A program made the position numbers and the translations under genes. From Pseudo-nitzschia pungens (lineage: Eukaryota > Bacillariophyta > Bacillariophyceae > Bacillariales > Bacillariaceae): 64,000 nt of DNA. The notes under the pieces are model-generated. The model searched no databases. It was not told the origin of the DNA and saw nothing but the letters and a program-made list of their open reading frames with translations. The stretch is from contig CM074767.1 of the NCBI GenBank assembly GCA_037355855.1, positions 2,356,001 through 2,420,000 on the forward strand. The letters are read 5' to 3'. The number at the start of each line of letters is the position of its first letter. The stretch's first letter is position 1. Positions 41,159-52,953 of the stretch are shown piece after piece.

Positions 41159-42660
41159 TCAGAGTACCGTAGGGTAAGGCTACCGGTAATCTTACCTCGT
41201 AATTGTACGATTTTAAACATGAAAATTACAGACTGACTCATACGTTATCTTACTGTACGAGTACGTACTACTCTAAAAATTACAGACTGACTCATACGTA
41301 CTGTACATACTACTCTAGATGAATCTAATACTACTGCCACTACTACTACTAATTAGTAGTAAACCTTACTACTAGTAGCTGATTAAGTAATCAATCTATC
41401 TTTATTTGATCAATAGCACGTCCCAAGATGAATCTAATACTTCCCCCAGTAGTAGCCAATCCAAGTTTAATTGTTTATATCATGTACCTACTGTACCGGT
41501 ACATATCAGAGTACCGTAGGGTAAGGCTACCGGTAATCTTACCTCGTAATCCACTAATAAAAAATTGTACGATTTTGAACATAAAAATTACAGACTGACT
41601 CATACGTAATCTTACTGTACGTACTACTCTAAAAATTACAGACTGACTCATACGTACTGTACATACGTACTACTCTAGATGAATCTAATACTACTGCCAC
41701 TACTACTACTAATAATTAGTAGTAAACCTTACTACTAGTAGCTGATTAAGTAATCAATCTATCTTTATTTGATCAATAGAACGTCCCAAGATGAATGAAT
41801 CTCATACTTCACCCAGTAGTAGCCAATCCAAGTTTAATTGGTTATATCATGTACCTACTGTACCGGTACATATCAGAGTACCGTAGGGTAAGGCTACCGG
41901 TAATCTTAAGGTTACCTCGTAATCCACTAATAAAAAATTGTACGATTTTGAACATAAAAATTACAGACTGACTCATACGTAATCTTACTGTACGTACTAC
42001 TCTAAAAATTACAGACTGACTCATACGTACTGTACATACCGGTACTACTCTAGATGAATCTAATACCACTGCCACTACTACTAATAATTAGTAGTAAACC
42101 TTACTACTAGTAGCTGATTAAGTAATCAATCTATCTTTATTTGATCAATAGAACGTCCCAAGATGAATCTCATACTTCACCCAGTAGTAGCCAATCCAAG
42201 TTTAATTGGTTATATCATGTACCTACTGTACCGGTACATATCAGAGTACCGTAGGGTAAGGCTACCGGTAATCTTACCTCGTAATCCACTAATAAAAAAT
42301 TGTACGATTTTGAACATGAAAATTACAGACTGACTCATACGTAATTACTGTACGTACTACTAGATGAATCTAATACCACTGCCACTACTACTAATTACCA
42401 GTAGTAGTAGTAATCTTACCGGTAACCTTACCTCGTAATCCACTACTAATAAAAAATTGTAGTATGATTTTGAACATAAAAATTACAGACTGACTCACAC
42501 GTAATTAAGGTTTACTGTACGTACTACTAGATGAATCTAATACCACTGCCACTACTACTAGTAATTACTAGTAGTAGTAGTAATCTTGCCGGTAACCTTA
42601 CCTCGTAATCCACTACTAATAAAAAATTGTATGATTTTGAACATGAAAACTACAGACTGA
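41159..42660 (+). repeat. ~350-370-bp tandem repeat, at least four units
   Basis: The landmark TCAGAGTACCGTAGGGTAAG recurs at 41,159, 41,506, 41,873 and 42,241. Each unit includes AAATTACAGACTGACTCATACG (usually twice), CTACTACTAATTAGTAGTAA and CCGGTAATCTTACCTCGTAA. Later, shorter derivatives continue to about 43,190. Confidence 0.88.
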
Positions 42661-43229
42661 CCGTACGTATTATGTATGGTACCAGAACTCAATTCTATGT
42701 TCACAAGGTCCGTAAGTTACCCTAAGGTTAAAAAGCCATCTACCGGTACGTAGTACAACATATAGGCCAAACAAAATCCTTCCATATTTTTTGATTCTAG
42801 GCTCATCCCTGGATGAATCTAATTCTATTGCCATTACTAGTACTAGTAGTAACCAAACCAAAATCTATCCCTATTTGATTCTAGACACGTCCCTTAAGAT
42901 GAATCTAATACTACTGCCACTAATAGTATGGTAATGGTAGTACTAGATGATTAAAGTAAAAGTAATCTTGCCTCATAATCAAATCATAAAAAATTGTACG
43001 ATTTTGAGCATAACAATTACAGACTGATTCATACATACCGTATGGTACGCATTATGTATGGTACCAGAACTCAATTCTATGCTCACAAGGTCTTTACCAA
43101 GACGTTACTCATGTTATCTACTACCCTACTAGTAGTAGCCCAACCAGGTACCTATTTATTTAATTCTTTCCTTGTCCCTACTAGAAGATAAATGTAATAA
43201 AACTACTGATACTACTACTGCTTTTGGAA

Positions 43230-45025
43230 TGATCTAGTACTAATCCTACTACAATGGCCCAGCATCCTGTCTAGCGTACTGTTTAGTATCCCCTATTCTA
43301 TTCTAGACTTCCGTCTATATCTTAGCACCCTGTATCTCTAATAAAGTATAGAGGTGCTAGAGCTGGGGTATGTAGATCTAGTACTAATCCTACTACAATT
43401 GCCCAGCATCCTGTCTAGTATCCTGTCTATTCCATTCTACAGATCCGTCTATTTCTTAGCACTCTGTATCTCTAATAAAATATAGAGGTGCTAAGAGCTG
43501 GGGTATGTAGATCTAGTAGTACTAATCCTACTACAATGCTACAGCATCCTGTCTAGCATCCTGTTTAGTATCCCCTATTCTATTCTACAGTTCTGTCTAT
43601 TTCTTAGCACCCTGTATCTCTAATAAAATATAGAAGTGCTAAGAGCTGGGGTATGTAGATCTAGTACTAATCCTACTACAATGGCCTAGCATCCTGTCTA
43701 GCATCCTGTCTATTCCGTTCTACAGATCCATCTATATCTTAGCACCCTGTATCTCTAATAAAATAAAGAGGTGCTAAGAGCTGGGGTATGTAGATCTAGT
43801 ACTAATCCTACTACAATGGCCTAGCATCCTGTCTAGCATCCTGTCTATTCCGTTCTACAGTTCCGTCTATTTCTTAGCACCCTCCTGTATCTCTAATAAA
43901 ATATAGAGGTGCTAAGAGCTGGGGTATGTAGATCTAGTACTAATCCTACTACAATGGCCTAGCATCCTGTCTAGCATCCTGTCTATTCCGTTCTACAGAT
44001 CCGTCTATATCTTAGCACCCTGTATCTCTAATAAAATAAAGAGGTGCTAAGAGCTGGGGTATGTAGATCTAGTACTAATCCTACTACAATGGCCTAGCAT
44101 CCTGTCTAGCATCCTGTCTATTCCGTTCTACAGATCCGTCTATATCTTAGCACCCTCCTGTATCTCTAATAAAATAAAGAGGTGCTAAGAGCTGGGGTAT
44201 GTAGATCTAGTACTAATCCTACTACAATGGCCTAGCATCCTGTCTAGCATCCTGTCTATTCCGTTCTACAGATCCGTCTATATCTTAGCACCCTGTATCT
44301 CTAATAAAATAAAGAGGTGCTAAGAGCTGGGGTATGTAGATCTAGTACTAATCCTACTACAATGGCCTAGCATCCTGTCTAGCATCCTGTCTATTCCGTT
44401 CTACAGTTCCGTCTATATCTTAGCACCCTCCTGTATCTCTAATAAAATATAGAGGTGCTAAGAGCTGGGGTATGTAGATCTAGTACTAATCCTACTACAA
44501 TGGCCTAGCATCCTGTCTAGCATCCTGTTTAGTATCCCCTATTCCATTCTACAGTTCTGTCTATTTCTTAGCACCCTGTATCTCTAATAAAATATAGAGG
44601 TGCTAAGAGCTGGGGTATGTAGATCTAGTACTAATCCTACTACAATGGCCTAGCATCCTGTCTAGCATCCTGTCTATTCCGTTCTACAGATCCGTCTATA
44701 TCTTAGCACCCTGTATCTCTAATAAAATAAAGAGGTGCTAAGAGCTGGGGTATGTAGATCTAGTACTAATCCTACTACAATGGCCTAGCATCCTGTCTAG
44801 CATCCTGTCTATTCCGTTCTACAGATCCATCTATATCTTAGCACCCTGTATCTCTAATAAAATAAAGAGGTGCTAAGAGCTGGGGTATGTAGATCTAGTA
44901 CTAATCCTACTACAATGGCCTAGCATCCTGTCTAGCATCCTGTCTATTCCATTCTACAGTTCCGTCTATATCTTAGCACCCTGTATCTCTAATAAAATAT
45001 AGAGGTGCTAAGAGCTGGGGTACCG
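43230..45025 (+). repeat. ~137-bp satellite, about 13 copies
   Basis: Units run GATCTAGTACTAATCCTACT, then TAGCATCCTGTCTAGCATCC, TATCTCTAATAAAATA(A/T)AG, AGGTGCTAAGAGCTGGGGTA. Period is 133-149 bp, varying through short indels such as CCCTGTATC against CCCTCCTGTATC. The last unit ends in GGGGTACCGGTATG, a word shared with dispersed family A. Confidence 0.93.
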
Positions 45026-45833
45026 GTATGTAAAATGCACCATAATAATATAGTGCTACATTAAGGTTACTATTATTTGATTCATTCTCACTTGTATATA
45101 TGACAATAAAGTATTTAACATACGATAACCAATACAATACGAAGTACTAGTACTACTTTTACTACTTTCTACTCGTGCGCTGCCTCTAATCCCTACGATG
45201 TTCGTACCATTAATTACCGGTAATACAGACAAAGCTACAACTCCACTAGCCCCCTCTAAGGCCCAATAAGCACTAGTATAATATATACGTAGTATTATAT
45301 TACGATATGTACACAACGGATGTTTCAGCGTAGAAGTACGTCTACGTAAGACTTACTCGTACGATCACCCGTACTCTGTCCGACTACAGTCTGAAGGTAC
45401 ATGTACTTAACCCTTAACCCTACATTTTACGCAATTGAACATTCTAAACCTTACTGTAACGTGACCTAATCTCGGGCGAACGAGCATCACAGGATTAAGT
45501 TACTCATCTCAAGACCTCAAAACGCAAGGTGCAAGATCCCAGGGCCAGTCTGTTGCTACCGGTACCGTATTGGTTAATGCTTACTTACTTCTGCGTCGTA
45601 TTTTCTGTGCTATCGTGAGTAATTCGCTTTTGTGATCGACGGCATCTGATACTACCATCAACTGCCACCCCACAACGATCGAAGAGAAACAATACGTGCA
45701 TGGGTTCGATAAAGTCCCAGAGAACCTGACAGAGGAAACCAAGTCGATAGCAGTCTGTTCCGCGCTTAAATCACTCCATCCATCCATCCATCCATCATTC
45801 CGGAATCATCCACAGCACTTCTGGACTTTCACC
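45026..45833. other. Intergenic region upstream of NAA25
   Basis: Contains one lone transposon-end word TACAACTCCACTA (45,236-45,248) and a (CATC)n tract at about 45,777-45,794. The NAA25 promoter and 5' UTR should lie at the right end. Confidence 0.45.
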
Positions 45834-48800
45834 ATGGCAATGAATACAAAGCTAAATCCAATTTATGCCGCCATTGATGCCTATCAATTTGGTCGTGCCA
45901 TCAAGTTGGCTTCGGCTCTTCCGGATTCCAACGTACTGGGGAAGGCTCTCCTGGCGCACTCGTACACACACTCCGGACAAAAGGACAAGGCTTTGGTTAC
46001 CCTGCACAAAATATTGATTGGAGACGGTCCAACAGCATCGTCGTTGTCGACGGTTTTCTTCGAGATCCAATCACGACTGGAACGACAGAATGCAGGGTTG
46101 GATCCTGCGGCCTCGGAAGCATCTTCGTCAGCACATGGAACCAAATCGGATTCGACACCGTCAACGAAAAAAGGAAAGAGAGGGAAGAAGAAACCAGCAC
46201 CGCAGCAGCAACAACAGCAACAAAGCACTGCCACCAAAAGCAAGCAACCGCAGCAGGATCTGGTCGATCGTCTCGACATAATGCCATCCGCACCGGAGAA
46301 AATTGATTTTCTATCGGACGAAGAATCGACGACGAAAAACATCAGCAAGATCATTACGGACGAAACGACGCTCGCCACGTTGGCGATAAGCTTCAAGAGT
46401 CTCAACCTTCCGTTCACGGCCTATCAAATGTATGCCCGCGCTGCCAATGCGTCACCATCGAAGCTACTTTTGACCAAAACCTTTGCGTTTGGCCTCCTGA
46501 CCCTGGCCGCGCCGTGTTCGTGGGACCGAGACTCTCATTCGAGACTCGAGGCGCACGTCCTGGGACACATGCAGACCGTGGCGTTGCATATGGCTCGGGT
46601 TGCCGTTGCTTCGGGCGACGGCAATACTCTTATGCTGGCCACGGCTTGGGCCTGTCAATCGGCCGTATGGCAGCTCGAGTGGCTCCCGGATGACGACAGG
46701 CGTTCCTCGATCTTGCCACGATTGGCAGAATCCATGGGCAAGAAATTGCTCCAGCAAGAAAACGACAAAAACGAGCGATCCAGAGAAATACGAATGCTGT
46801 GTTTGAGGATTTTGAAGCGTCAGGCAAAATGGGACGAAATCCTCCAAATATTGGAAGACATGCCCATCGACGACAATACCACCAAGGACAACAATACCGG
46901 AGAAGATTCAGAGAAGGTATTTGGGGTCGCCATGAATGCCAACCAGATCAAACTCGAAATGGCTGAGGCATTGAAACACTTAAATCGATACGACGATGCT
47001 CGAACAATTTACGAAGAGCTTTTGGATCAGAGCCCGGACGATTGGTCGTGTTGGAAGGCGCATTTGGAGTGCTCCCTGCTGGCAAAGAGCACCAACAGCG
47101 TCGACGCAACCCGAACGCTAGCAAACAAAGTGATCAAGGAACAAGAGGGATCACGCTTCCAACTTCGAGGTCCGCATTTGATGCTCTTGGAAATAGCTAC
47201 GGAAAACTTCCGAAAGGACTCGACCGACGAAAACCTCCAGGCCCTTGGATCCGCTGTTCAGCAATACGCGGAAGTCTTTGCGCACCGAGCCAACTGCACG
47301 ATCACGGATCTTGATCATTATCTGACTATTATTTTACGCCAGAGCACAACGACTGGTAGAGATATCATCGTGTCGTTACTGGATTTTACCGAGTCACTGC
47401 GCAAGAGCAATTCTTCGATAGGGGCTACGGCTGGCGAAGATTACTGCAAAAGAGAGCACAAGCGCAAACTCACAGCCTACATTTTTTCATTGAAACTGTG
47501 CCATAGACTGTTGTCCGTTAACAGCGATCTTGCAGAAAAGTACCTTCCAGATTGGGTAGAGATCGTCAAAGAGTGGCATGCAACTTTCTCGCTTAGTGAC
47601 GGAAACCAAGAAGGGCAGGTATGTAACCCCCAGAGAGTTGTGCAATGCATCCTGGTTGTGACGTCGGTATGAACCCAGTACTAGTGGATGCGAACGAATG
47701 GATCAAGGAACGAGCGGATCGTAAAATCTCCTCACATCTCTTGTTCCGATATATCTGATTCCCATACATTTTCTTTTCTCCTCCTCTGGTAGAAGCAAAT
47801 CCTAAAAGAGCTTGAACCCGGAGACGACCTTATTTTGTTGGTTGTTCAGCAACTTCTTTTCACAAAGGATTCCGATAAGAATAATGGTGGTGACGAAAAC
47901 GTAATACTTTCGGCAATTCTTTTGGAAGCCGCCATTAAAAATTCACCAGGTAACGCCTATCTGAAATTTTTGGCGATGGACGTCTTTCATAGATTGGATG
48001 CAGCCAGTCGATCCTGGGAACACTATCAAAAGGTAGGGCTCAAGAACATCCAGTTTGATTCTTGCAGCTTTGTGGTGTATCCGTATCTTTTTGAGGGCGG
48101 TTTGTACAACGAAGCCATTGCAGTAACCAAGGAACTTTTGCGGTTCCATGCAGGAGCCGTTCGTGATTGTGGTGACTTTTCAGCCAAGGCGATGAGCTCT
48201 GGTACTCTTACAAAGGCCAATGAATTTATGCTATTCCAGCGGGAGAAGATGAATCAGAGTCTTACGTATCTATATTCGAAAGGTTTGACGCTAGATGCGG
48301 CTCCTTTGCTTGCGACGGAAGTGCAAAGGATGAAACACGACGAAAAGCCAATTTTAAAGGGTGGAATCGGTACCACGCAAGGGATTGTAGGTGGCACCGA
48401 AGATATGGAACGTGCTACTAATATGGTAGTTGAGAGCCACAACAAATACGCAGCCTTGAGCATTGTTTCGGATGTTACGAACGAGTGCGGAGACGATCTA
48501 GCCGACAATCGCGATCGTTCCATCTTGACGCAGGTTGGATTTTTGTGGAAACCCAGGGTTGAAAAAAAACAGCTGATGGTAATAGAAACACTGAGACGGG
48601 GCCACATTCACGGGCTACTGATAAGAGCCACTCTGTGTCTGGATGCGATGAAAGGACCCAAGAAAGGAAAGTTAGTAAAAACAAGTGATTTGTTGGAAAA
48701 GAGAACTCAAAGTCTTCTGGATTCGGTTCTCGCCGCTTCTGAATTTTTCGACAACGAACTTGCTGATGTCTGTGGCGACAGCGACCATCAGCGCGGTTGT

Positions 48801-49385
48801 CGAAAGTTGTTGCACGTGTTTTTGAGCTTGTGCCGTTTACTATCGATCGTCAACGCCGGACTGCCGAAGCCAAACACCGGAAACGATTCAATGGAGCAGC
48901 GAGAGCATCGCTCCGTAGACATTATTCAGAATGAAGTCTTGGTGAACCTCAAGGAGGGTTGCCAAAACCTATTGCCAATTTCTGGTCCAAAATTGGTAGG
49001 TACACTTCTCCCCGCTTATATCTTACCAATCTTTGCCATGTTTCGCATGTGTTCCCATGTCTGCAATGCGTACGGGTGGGGCAAGCGAAAGGCGACGAAA
49101 GAAGTCTCGGTTGCAATGGCTGAGCTGTCCAGAGCTTTACGGGTACTTCTCAAAGATAATCTGAAGCCTTGCTTGGATTCTCTTCCATCGTCCGAAACCG
49201 AGTCGTCCTCGTCCTCGGAATATTCACCGGCGGAAGAAGTTACGACTCTACTTGGTGCAGAAGTGATTGTGTCTACTAAAGATAAACTGAATGCGGCGCA
49301 ATACAGAACACGAATGAGAATGGAACCTATCCTCGACGAAATGATTGATTTTCTTCACGAATTTGATGTTACTAGGGAAGAGTAA
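45834..49385 (+). CDS. NAA25: NAA25-like NatB N-terminal acetyltransferase auxiliary subunit
   Basis: Two exons, 45,834-47,618 and 47,793-49,385, join in frame to 1125 codons. I chose the ATG at 45,834 (ACCATGG context). An earlier in-frame ATG at 45,696 would add 46 non-conserved residues. The N-terminus NPIYAAIDAYQFGRAIKLAS followed by KALLAHSYTHSGQKDKAL is the typical NAA25/Mdm20 opening of TPR-like helices. An insertion at about 95-135 is Lys- and Gln-rich (QQQQQQQ). After the intron, LKFLAMDVFHRLDAASRSWE and HYQKVGLKNIQFDS match the conserved middle of the family. Length is close to the usual ~970 residues plus insertions. NAA25 holds the catalytic NAA20 on the ribosome to acetylate Met-Asp/Glu/Asn/Gln starts. 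NAA20 is not in this window. Confidence 0.83.
47619..47792 (+). other. Intron of NAA25 (174 bp)
   Basis: Donor GTATGT, acceptor CCTCTGGTAG after a TTTTCTTTTCTCC tract, phase 0. It contains in-frame stops, so it must be removed. Confidence 0.82.
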
Positions 49386-49475
49386 TGCAGAGATGTAAAA
49401 TCTTACATCGCCTCGTGTTAACTTTTAAAATAGAAGATTTCCGCCACAGCACACTTCCGTTCAGCTATATCAACA

Positions 49476-50240
49476 TCAGTTTTTTCGCTTTGGAGAGTTA
49501 TTGTCTCCGTCATTGACTGCGTTGCTGGCATTTTTTGCATTGGTTTCTCGTTTGATTCCTTCAATGGCATACTCCAGTTGATTCCTCCGATACAAGGCTT
49601 GTTCATATTCTTGAGTCAATCGGTCGATTTCGGGTCCAACTTGTTGAGTTTGAGCCTGCTGCCGACGAAAGTTTATTTCCTCTACGGAATCCATCTGCTC
49701 CTTCAGAATTTTGCTCCAGAACGCTCCCTGTTCGTCAAGTCTGGCGTTGAACTCCTTCCAGTTGGAGACCCCCTCCTCCTTTTCGACCTCCAAGATCATG
49801 CCCCGGATTCGTTCGGCCTCGAAGCGTGATTTGATTCTCGATAGTGCGTCCCCACCACCATCGGAAGCAGTATTCCCCCATTCTTTTGTCGTGGCCGGTT
49901 TCACGATCTTGGCGGGCTGAAACTCCTGGTAGTGTTCCCTGGGACGCTTTCGAAAGACCAGCGCCGGTGCGCCTCCGCCCTCAGTACTTCCTTCCATTAC
50001 AACCAAGCTGTTGTATTCGGTTTTCATCGTTGGTGTCCGGAAATTCATTGGAAAAATTTTCTTCATGGGTCGCGGGGCTATCGTTTTCATCTCCTCTTCG
50101 ATCAAGGCCAGAGCGTACTCCTCGTAGTCTTCGTGCACCGTTTCCACGTACGGAAGCGAGTCCATCAAGGCCGATGATGATTCCCCACCGGAAGTTATGG
50201 TTTGAGGCCGGTCGTGCTGTATTGTTGCGATCGCATTCAT
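49476..50240 (-). CDS. BCAS2: SPF27/BCAS2-like pre-mRNA splicing factor
   Basis: 254 codons from ATG 50,240. The frame extends 43 codons further to another ATG at 50,369, but that part is made of a GCTCGTTGCTCGTTG repeat. The conserved start of the family is visible as MDSLPYVETVHEDYEEYAL followed by ALIEEEM. A middle NFRTPTMKTEYNSL segment and a C-terminal coiled coil (about 150-235, with VSNWKEFNARLDEQ and EIDRLTQEYEQALYRRNQLE) fit BCAS2. The protein is a core part of the Prp19 (NineTeen) complex, which activates the spliceosome. Length matches the ~225-residue relatives. It is convergent with NAA25, only 90 bp away. Its start faces the next gene across about 590 bp. Confidence 0.78.
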   Translation of the reverse strand: MNAIATIQHDRPQTITSGGESSSALMDSLPYVETVHEDYEEYALALIEEEMKTIAPRPMKKIFPMNFRTPTMKTEYNSLVVMEGSTEGGGAPALVFRKRPREHYQEFQPAKIVKPATTKEWGNTASDGGGDALSRIKSRFEAERIRGMILEVEKEEGVSNWKEFNARLDEQGAFWSKILKEQMDSVEEINFRRQQAQTQQVGPEIDRLTQEYEQALYRRNQLEYAIEGIKRETNAKNASNAVNDGDNNSPKRKN

Positions 50241-50831
50241 CGTTCTTGTTTCAGAGTTTTTTGATGTTGTCTTTGAGGATGTTGGATAGCTCGTTGCTCG
50301 TTGCTCGTTGCTCGTTAGCCTTTTGTTACATGAGGTTATCACCAATACATCGTACATTACCTCCCTCATAGTTCAGTTCTGTTGCCTCATCTTTTACCAC
50401 TACCGTACGGTATTATCCGGTACGGGCACCGTTAGTAATACTAGTACCATTGCTTTGACTTTCTCAATGTTGTTGGTTGTCGGGTGTCTCACGCGTAACC
50501 TTACGCACTCGTAGTACCATGTACGAGTACTTCTACATACATATATACATATGTTACATACATTAGTATGACAAAAGCGTATACGAAGTACAAGTCAGCG
50601 CAGTCATGACTCGACTCGTGACATGACTCAGTATGCGCGCCTTCAGTCAAACGAACAAACGAACAATCGATTATGAAGAATGATTCATTCACCACTCACT
50701 CGGTATCTTTCTTGTTGCATCAACAAGGTTCCGCAGTACCACATCTCAAAGAGGTAAAACAGAAATAATAGAGATGCATCCTTCCAATAGACATATCTCC
50801 CGAAGTCCTGTCGTGGTGTCGGTTCAAGTCC
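50241..50831. other. Divergent intergenic region
   Basis: Lies between the starts of SPF27 and the glycosylase-like gene and presumably holds both promoters. A GCTCGTTGCTCGTTGCTCGTT triplication sits at about 50,290. Several TACGTAC-type words occur. No clear TATA box found. Confidence 0.4.
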
Positions 50832-51572
50832 ATGATAACCTTTCTTCCGTCCACGGATTTCGATGAGGTCGCCCGTTGTCTCGACGACAAGAGGCTTGGG
50901 GCACAACGATACGAGGCATGGTCGATTCTGAAATGGTTGCGGAATCCAAACGAGTATCCCAAACTCGTTAAGGCCGGATACTGCGTCATGTGGGCGGGAT
51001 ACGAGGACGCCCTAGTGAAGTACACCAACGCCATGCTGAACGAATGGGCGATGAGGGGAAAAAAGAACGATTTGCTCCGACCCTACGATACGGAACGCAA
51101 ACTCCACGAACCAACACCGAACCAGATCGTCGAAATGCCGCCGTGGCTCGGTGCCGAAGCGTTGCATTCGTACCACCGCCATGCGCTAGTTTCGAAGTTC
51201 CCGGCGCACTACCAAAAATATGGCTGGTCCGAAGACGGGAGTGCCTACAACGGTTCGTACCTCTGGCCCCTGCCGATGGAAGAGGATTCCAATCCCGAGA
51301 ATAAGGGGGGGAAACACTGGGTCTTGCGATGGCCGAAATCGAAAAAGCTCCCTCCAATACCGATTTCAACGTTGTTGGATGATATGACATCGAATAGAAC
51401 CGTTGTTAGTGATGAACAAGAAAAGAGACGATCGATTGTTGTTTGTACTGGTGCGAAGATACAAAGAAGCAATAAAATTCGGAGGTTAACGGACGACACG
51501 ACAAGGACGAACGGTACCAATGGCGAAAATAAAAGAAGAACAATGAGACTTCGGAGTGGCCGACAGGTTTGA
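50832..51572 (+). CDS. Pyrimidine-dimer DNA glycosylase-like (Pyr_excise / MSMEG_6728 type)
   Basis: 246 codons, single exon, ATG at 50,832. The N-terminus MITFLPSTDFDEVARCLDDK, followed by RLGAQRYEAWSILKWL, is the signature of the bacterial MSMEG_6728-like group. That group belongs to the T4 endonuclease V-related Pyr_excise family. Further family features are VMWAGYEDALVKYTNAMLNEW, MPPWLGAEALHSYHRHAL and PAHYQKYGW. The conserved domain covers about residues 1-165. The C-terminal 80 residues are basic, with KRRTMRLRSG as a possible nuclear signal. Relatives of T4 endonuclease V excise UV-induced thymine dimers using the N-terminal amine of Thr. Here Thr is residue 3, so the chemistry may differ. 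The family is mainly bacterial and viral, which suggests old transfer into this lineage. Confidence 0.7.
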   Translation: MITFLPSTDFDEVARCLDDKRLGAQRYEAWSILKWLRNPNEYPKLVKAGYCVMWAGYEDALVKYTNAMLNEWAMRGKKNDLLRPYDTERKLHEPTPNQIVEMPPWLGAEALHSYHRHALVSKFPAHYQKYGWSEDGSAYNGSYLWPLPMEEDSNPENKGGKHWVLRWPKSKKLPPIPISTLLDDMTSNRTVVSDEQEKRRSIVVCTGAKIQRSNKIRRLTDDTTRTNGTNGENKRRTMRLRSGRQV

Positions 51573-52282
51573 TGAAGCAATCAAACAATCTGTGAATGAA
51601 AGATGGTGGCGATTTCAGTGAATCTATAGACAATAGGCACTCGGTGACGATAACAGCACTCAAAGGTTCCAAAGATTTCGTCTCGTTAAAGCACAACAGG
51701 CGAGACTATGCTAAACCGAGCAAAGGAAGGAAGTGCTTCACGGTTTAGAAATCGGTCCACACGCCTTCTCTTCAAGTGGAAACGGAATCATCAGTGGAAA
51801 TAGTTGTCGGGTGGAAATCAAAGTTTGCGTCACGACGATGTGATTTGGGTCGAAATATGTTGCATCTTTATTACTCAAATGCTAAAGGCAAGGTAAACGG
51901 TCTTTCTCGTGGGACTCCCAAGAACACAGCAGGAAGCATCAAAAGTCAAGCCGTTTGTTTCAATTATTTGTAGAAAAATGCAATTCAGAAAATAATTTGT
52001 TTCCAAAAAAAGTCTTTTCAACGTAGATTTTCATTATTTTCTTTTTGTATTCATTGTTCATTATTTACTTCGTATTTGGTTGTTCATTTGGTTATTTTGA
52101 GAGAAAAATCTCTTTTTTCAAAATTGTTGCAGTAAGGTTAATTACTTGTAACTTACCGTAAGTTACTACGTAGTACAACTGTATGGAGAGTGAAGAGGGA
52201 TTGGGGGAAGATTTTACAGAAATTTAATTTTCATTAGAATTAAAAAAATCATACCGGTACGAGTAAGGTTTAGCGGTAATTA
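51573..52282. other. Intergenic region
   Basis: AT-rich from about 51,970. No gene supported. Confidence 0.45.
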
Positions 52283-52566
52283 GTGGAGTTGTAAAAATTG
52301 GAATTTTCATAGCATTTTTTAGAACGTAGCTCTTACTTCGGCAGAAGAGGGTGTCTGAGGGTGAAGAAATGTGAAAAAGTGGTATAAAAATGTTTCTTAT
52401 GGTAGGGTTCTACGGAAATTTGAACATTTAAAAAGAAATTAGAATGACCGAAAAAGAGATGAACCACTGAATATAGGTATGGAAATAAATTTGAACACGT
52501 AAAAAGAAATAGAAAACCCGAGAAACAGGTGATTCGTATTGGTGTATCGCGCGTTTACAACTCCAC
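52283..52566. mobile_element. 284-bp MITE with 13-bp inverted ends
   Basis: Left end GTGGAGTTGTAAA (52,283-52,295) and right end TTTACAACTCCAC (52,554-52,566) are perfect complements. Left flank is TA, as in several solo copies of this end word, while the right flank is AC, so a TA duplication is not intact. No coding content. The same end word occurs at 7,799, 9,746, 40,761, 41,116 and 45,236, so this is a multi-copy family in the window. Confidence 0.7.
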
Positions 52567-52953
52567 ACGCTTACCGGAGGCGCCAATTGGTAAGATCTTA
52601 CCTGGGAATTACGGTAAGGTTTAACTTACTCGTATTACATCACTGAAATTAACCTCTCAATCAACAAAAGAATGAGTTTGGACTTTCGCGTGGACCGTAA
52701 GAGCAAGTCAAGTGCTCAATGTACGTACGTACCTACAACAACTACAATTTCCATTACTCTTACTTCGTACTCCAATACTCAACTGGGATCTGGAAAGTGG
52801 GAACGACATTTTTTTGTCTACCGTACAACTTGCCGGTGCACCGACGAAGAGTCAATGCAGGATACGGCACTCGACGAAACGCAAAAGCAGTAAAGCGGTT
52901 GGAGCAACAATAAGACACGACCTCTGTCATCGTTGTCGTCGCCGTCATTCTCG

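Noticed and set aside
45696..45833. Upstream extension of NAA25 from the ATG at 45,696
   Set aside because: The extra 46 residues come from a CATC simple repeat and are not typical of the family. The ATG at 45,834 has a better context and starts at the conserved NPIYAAID region.
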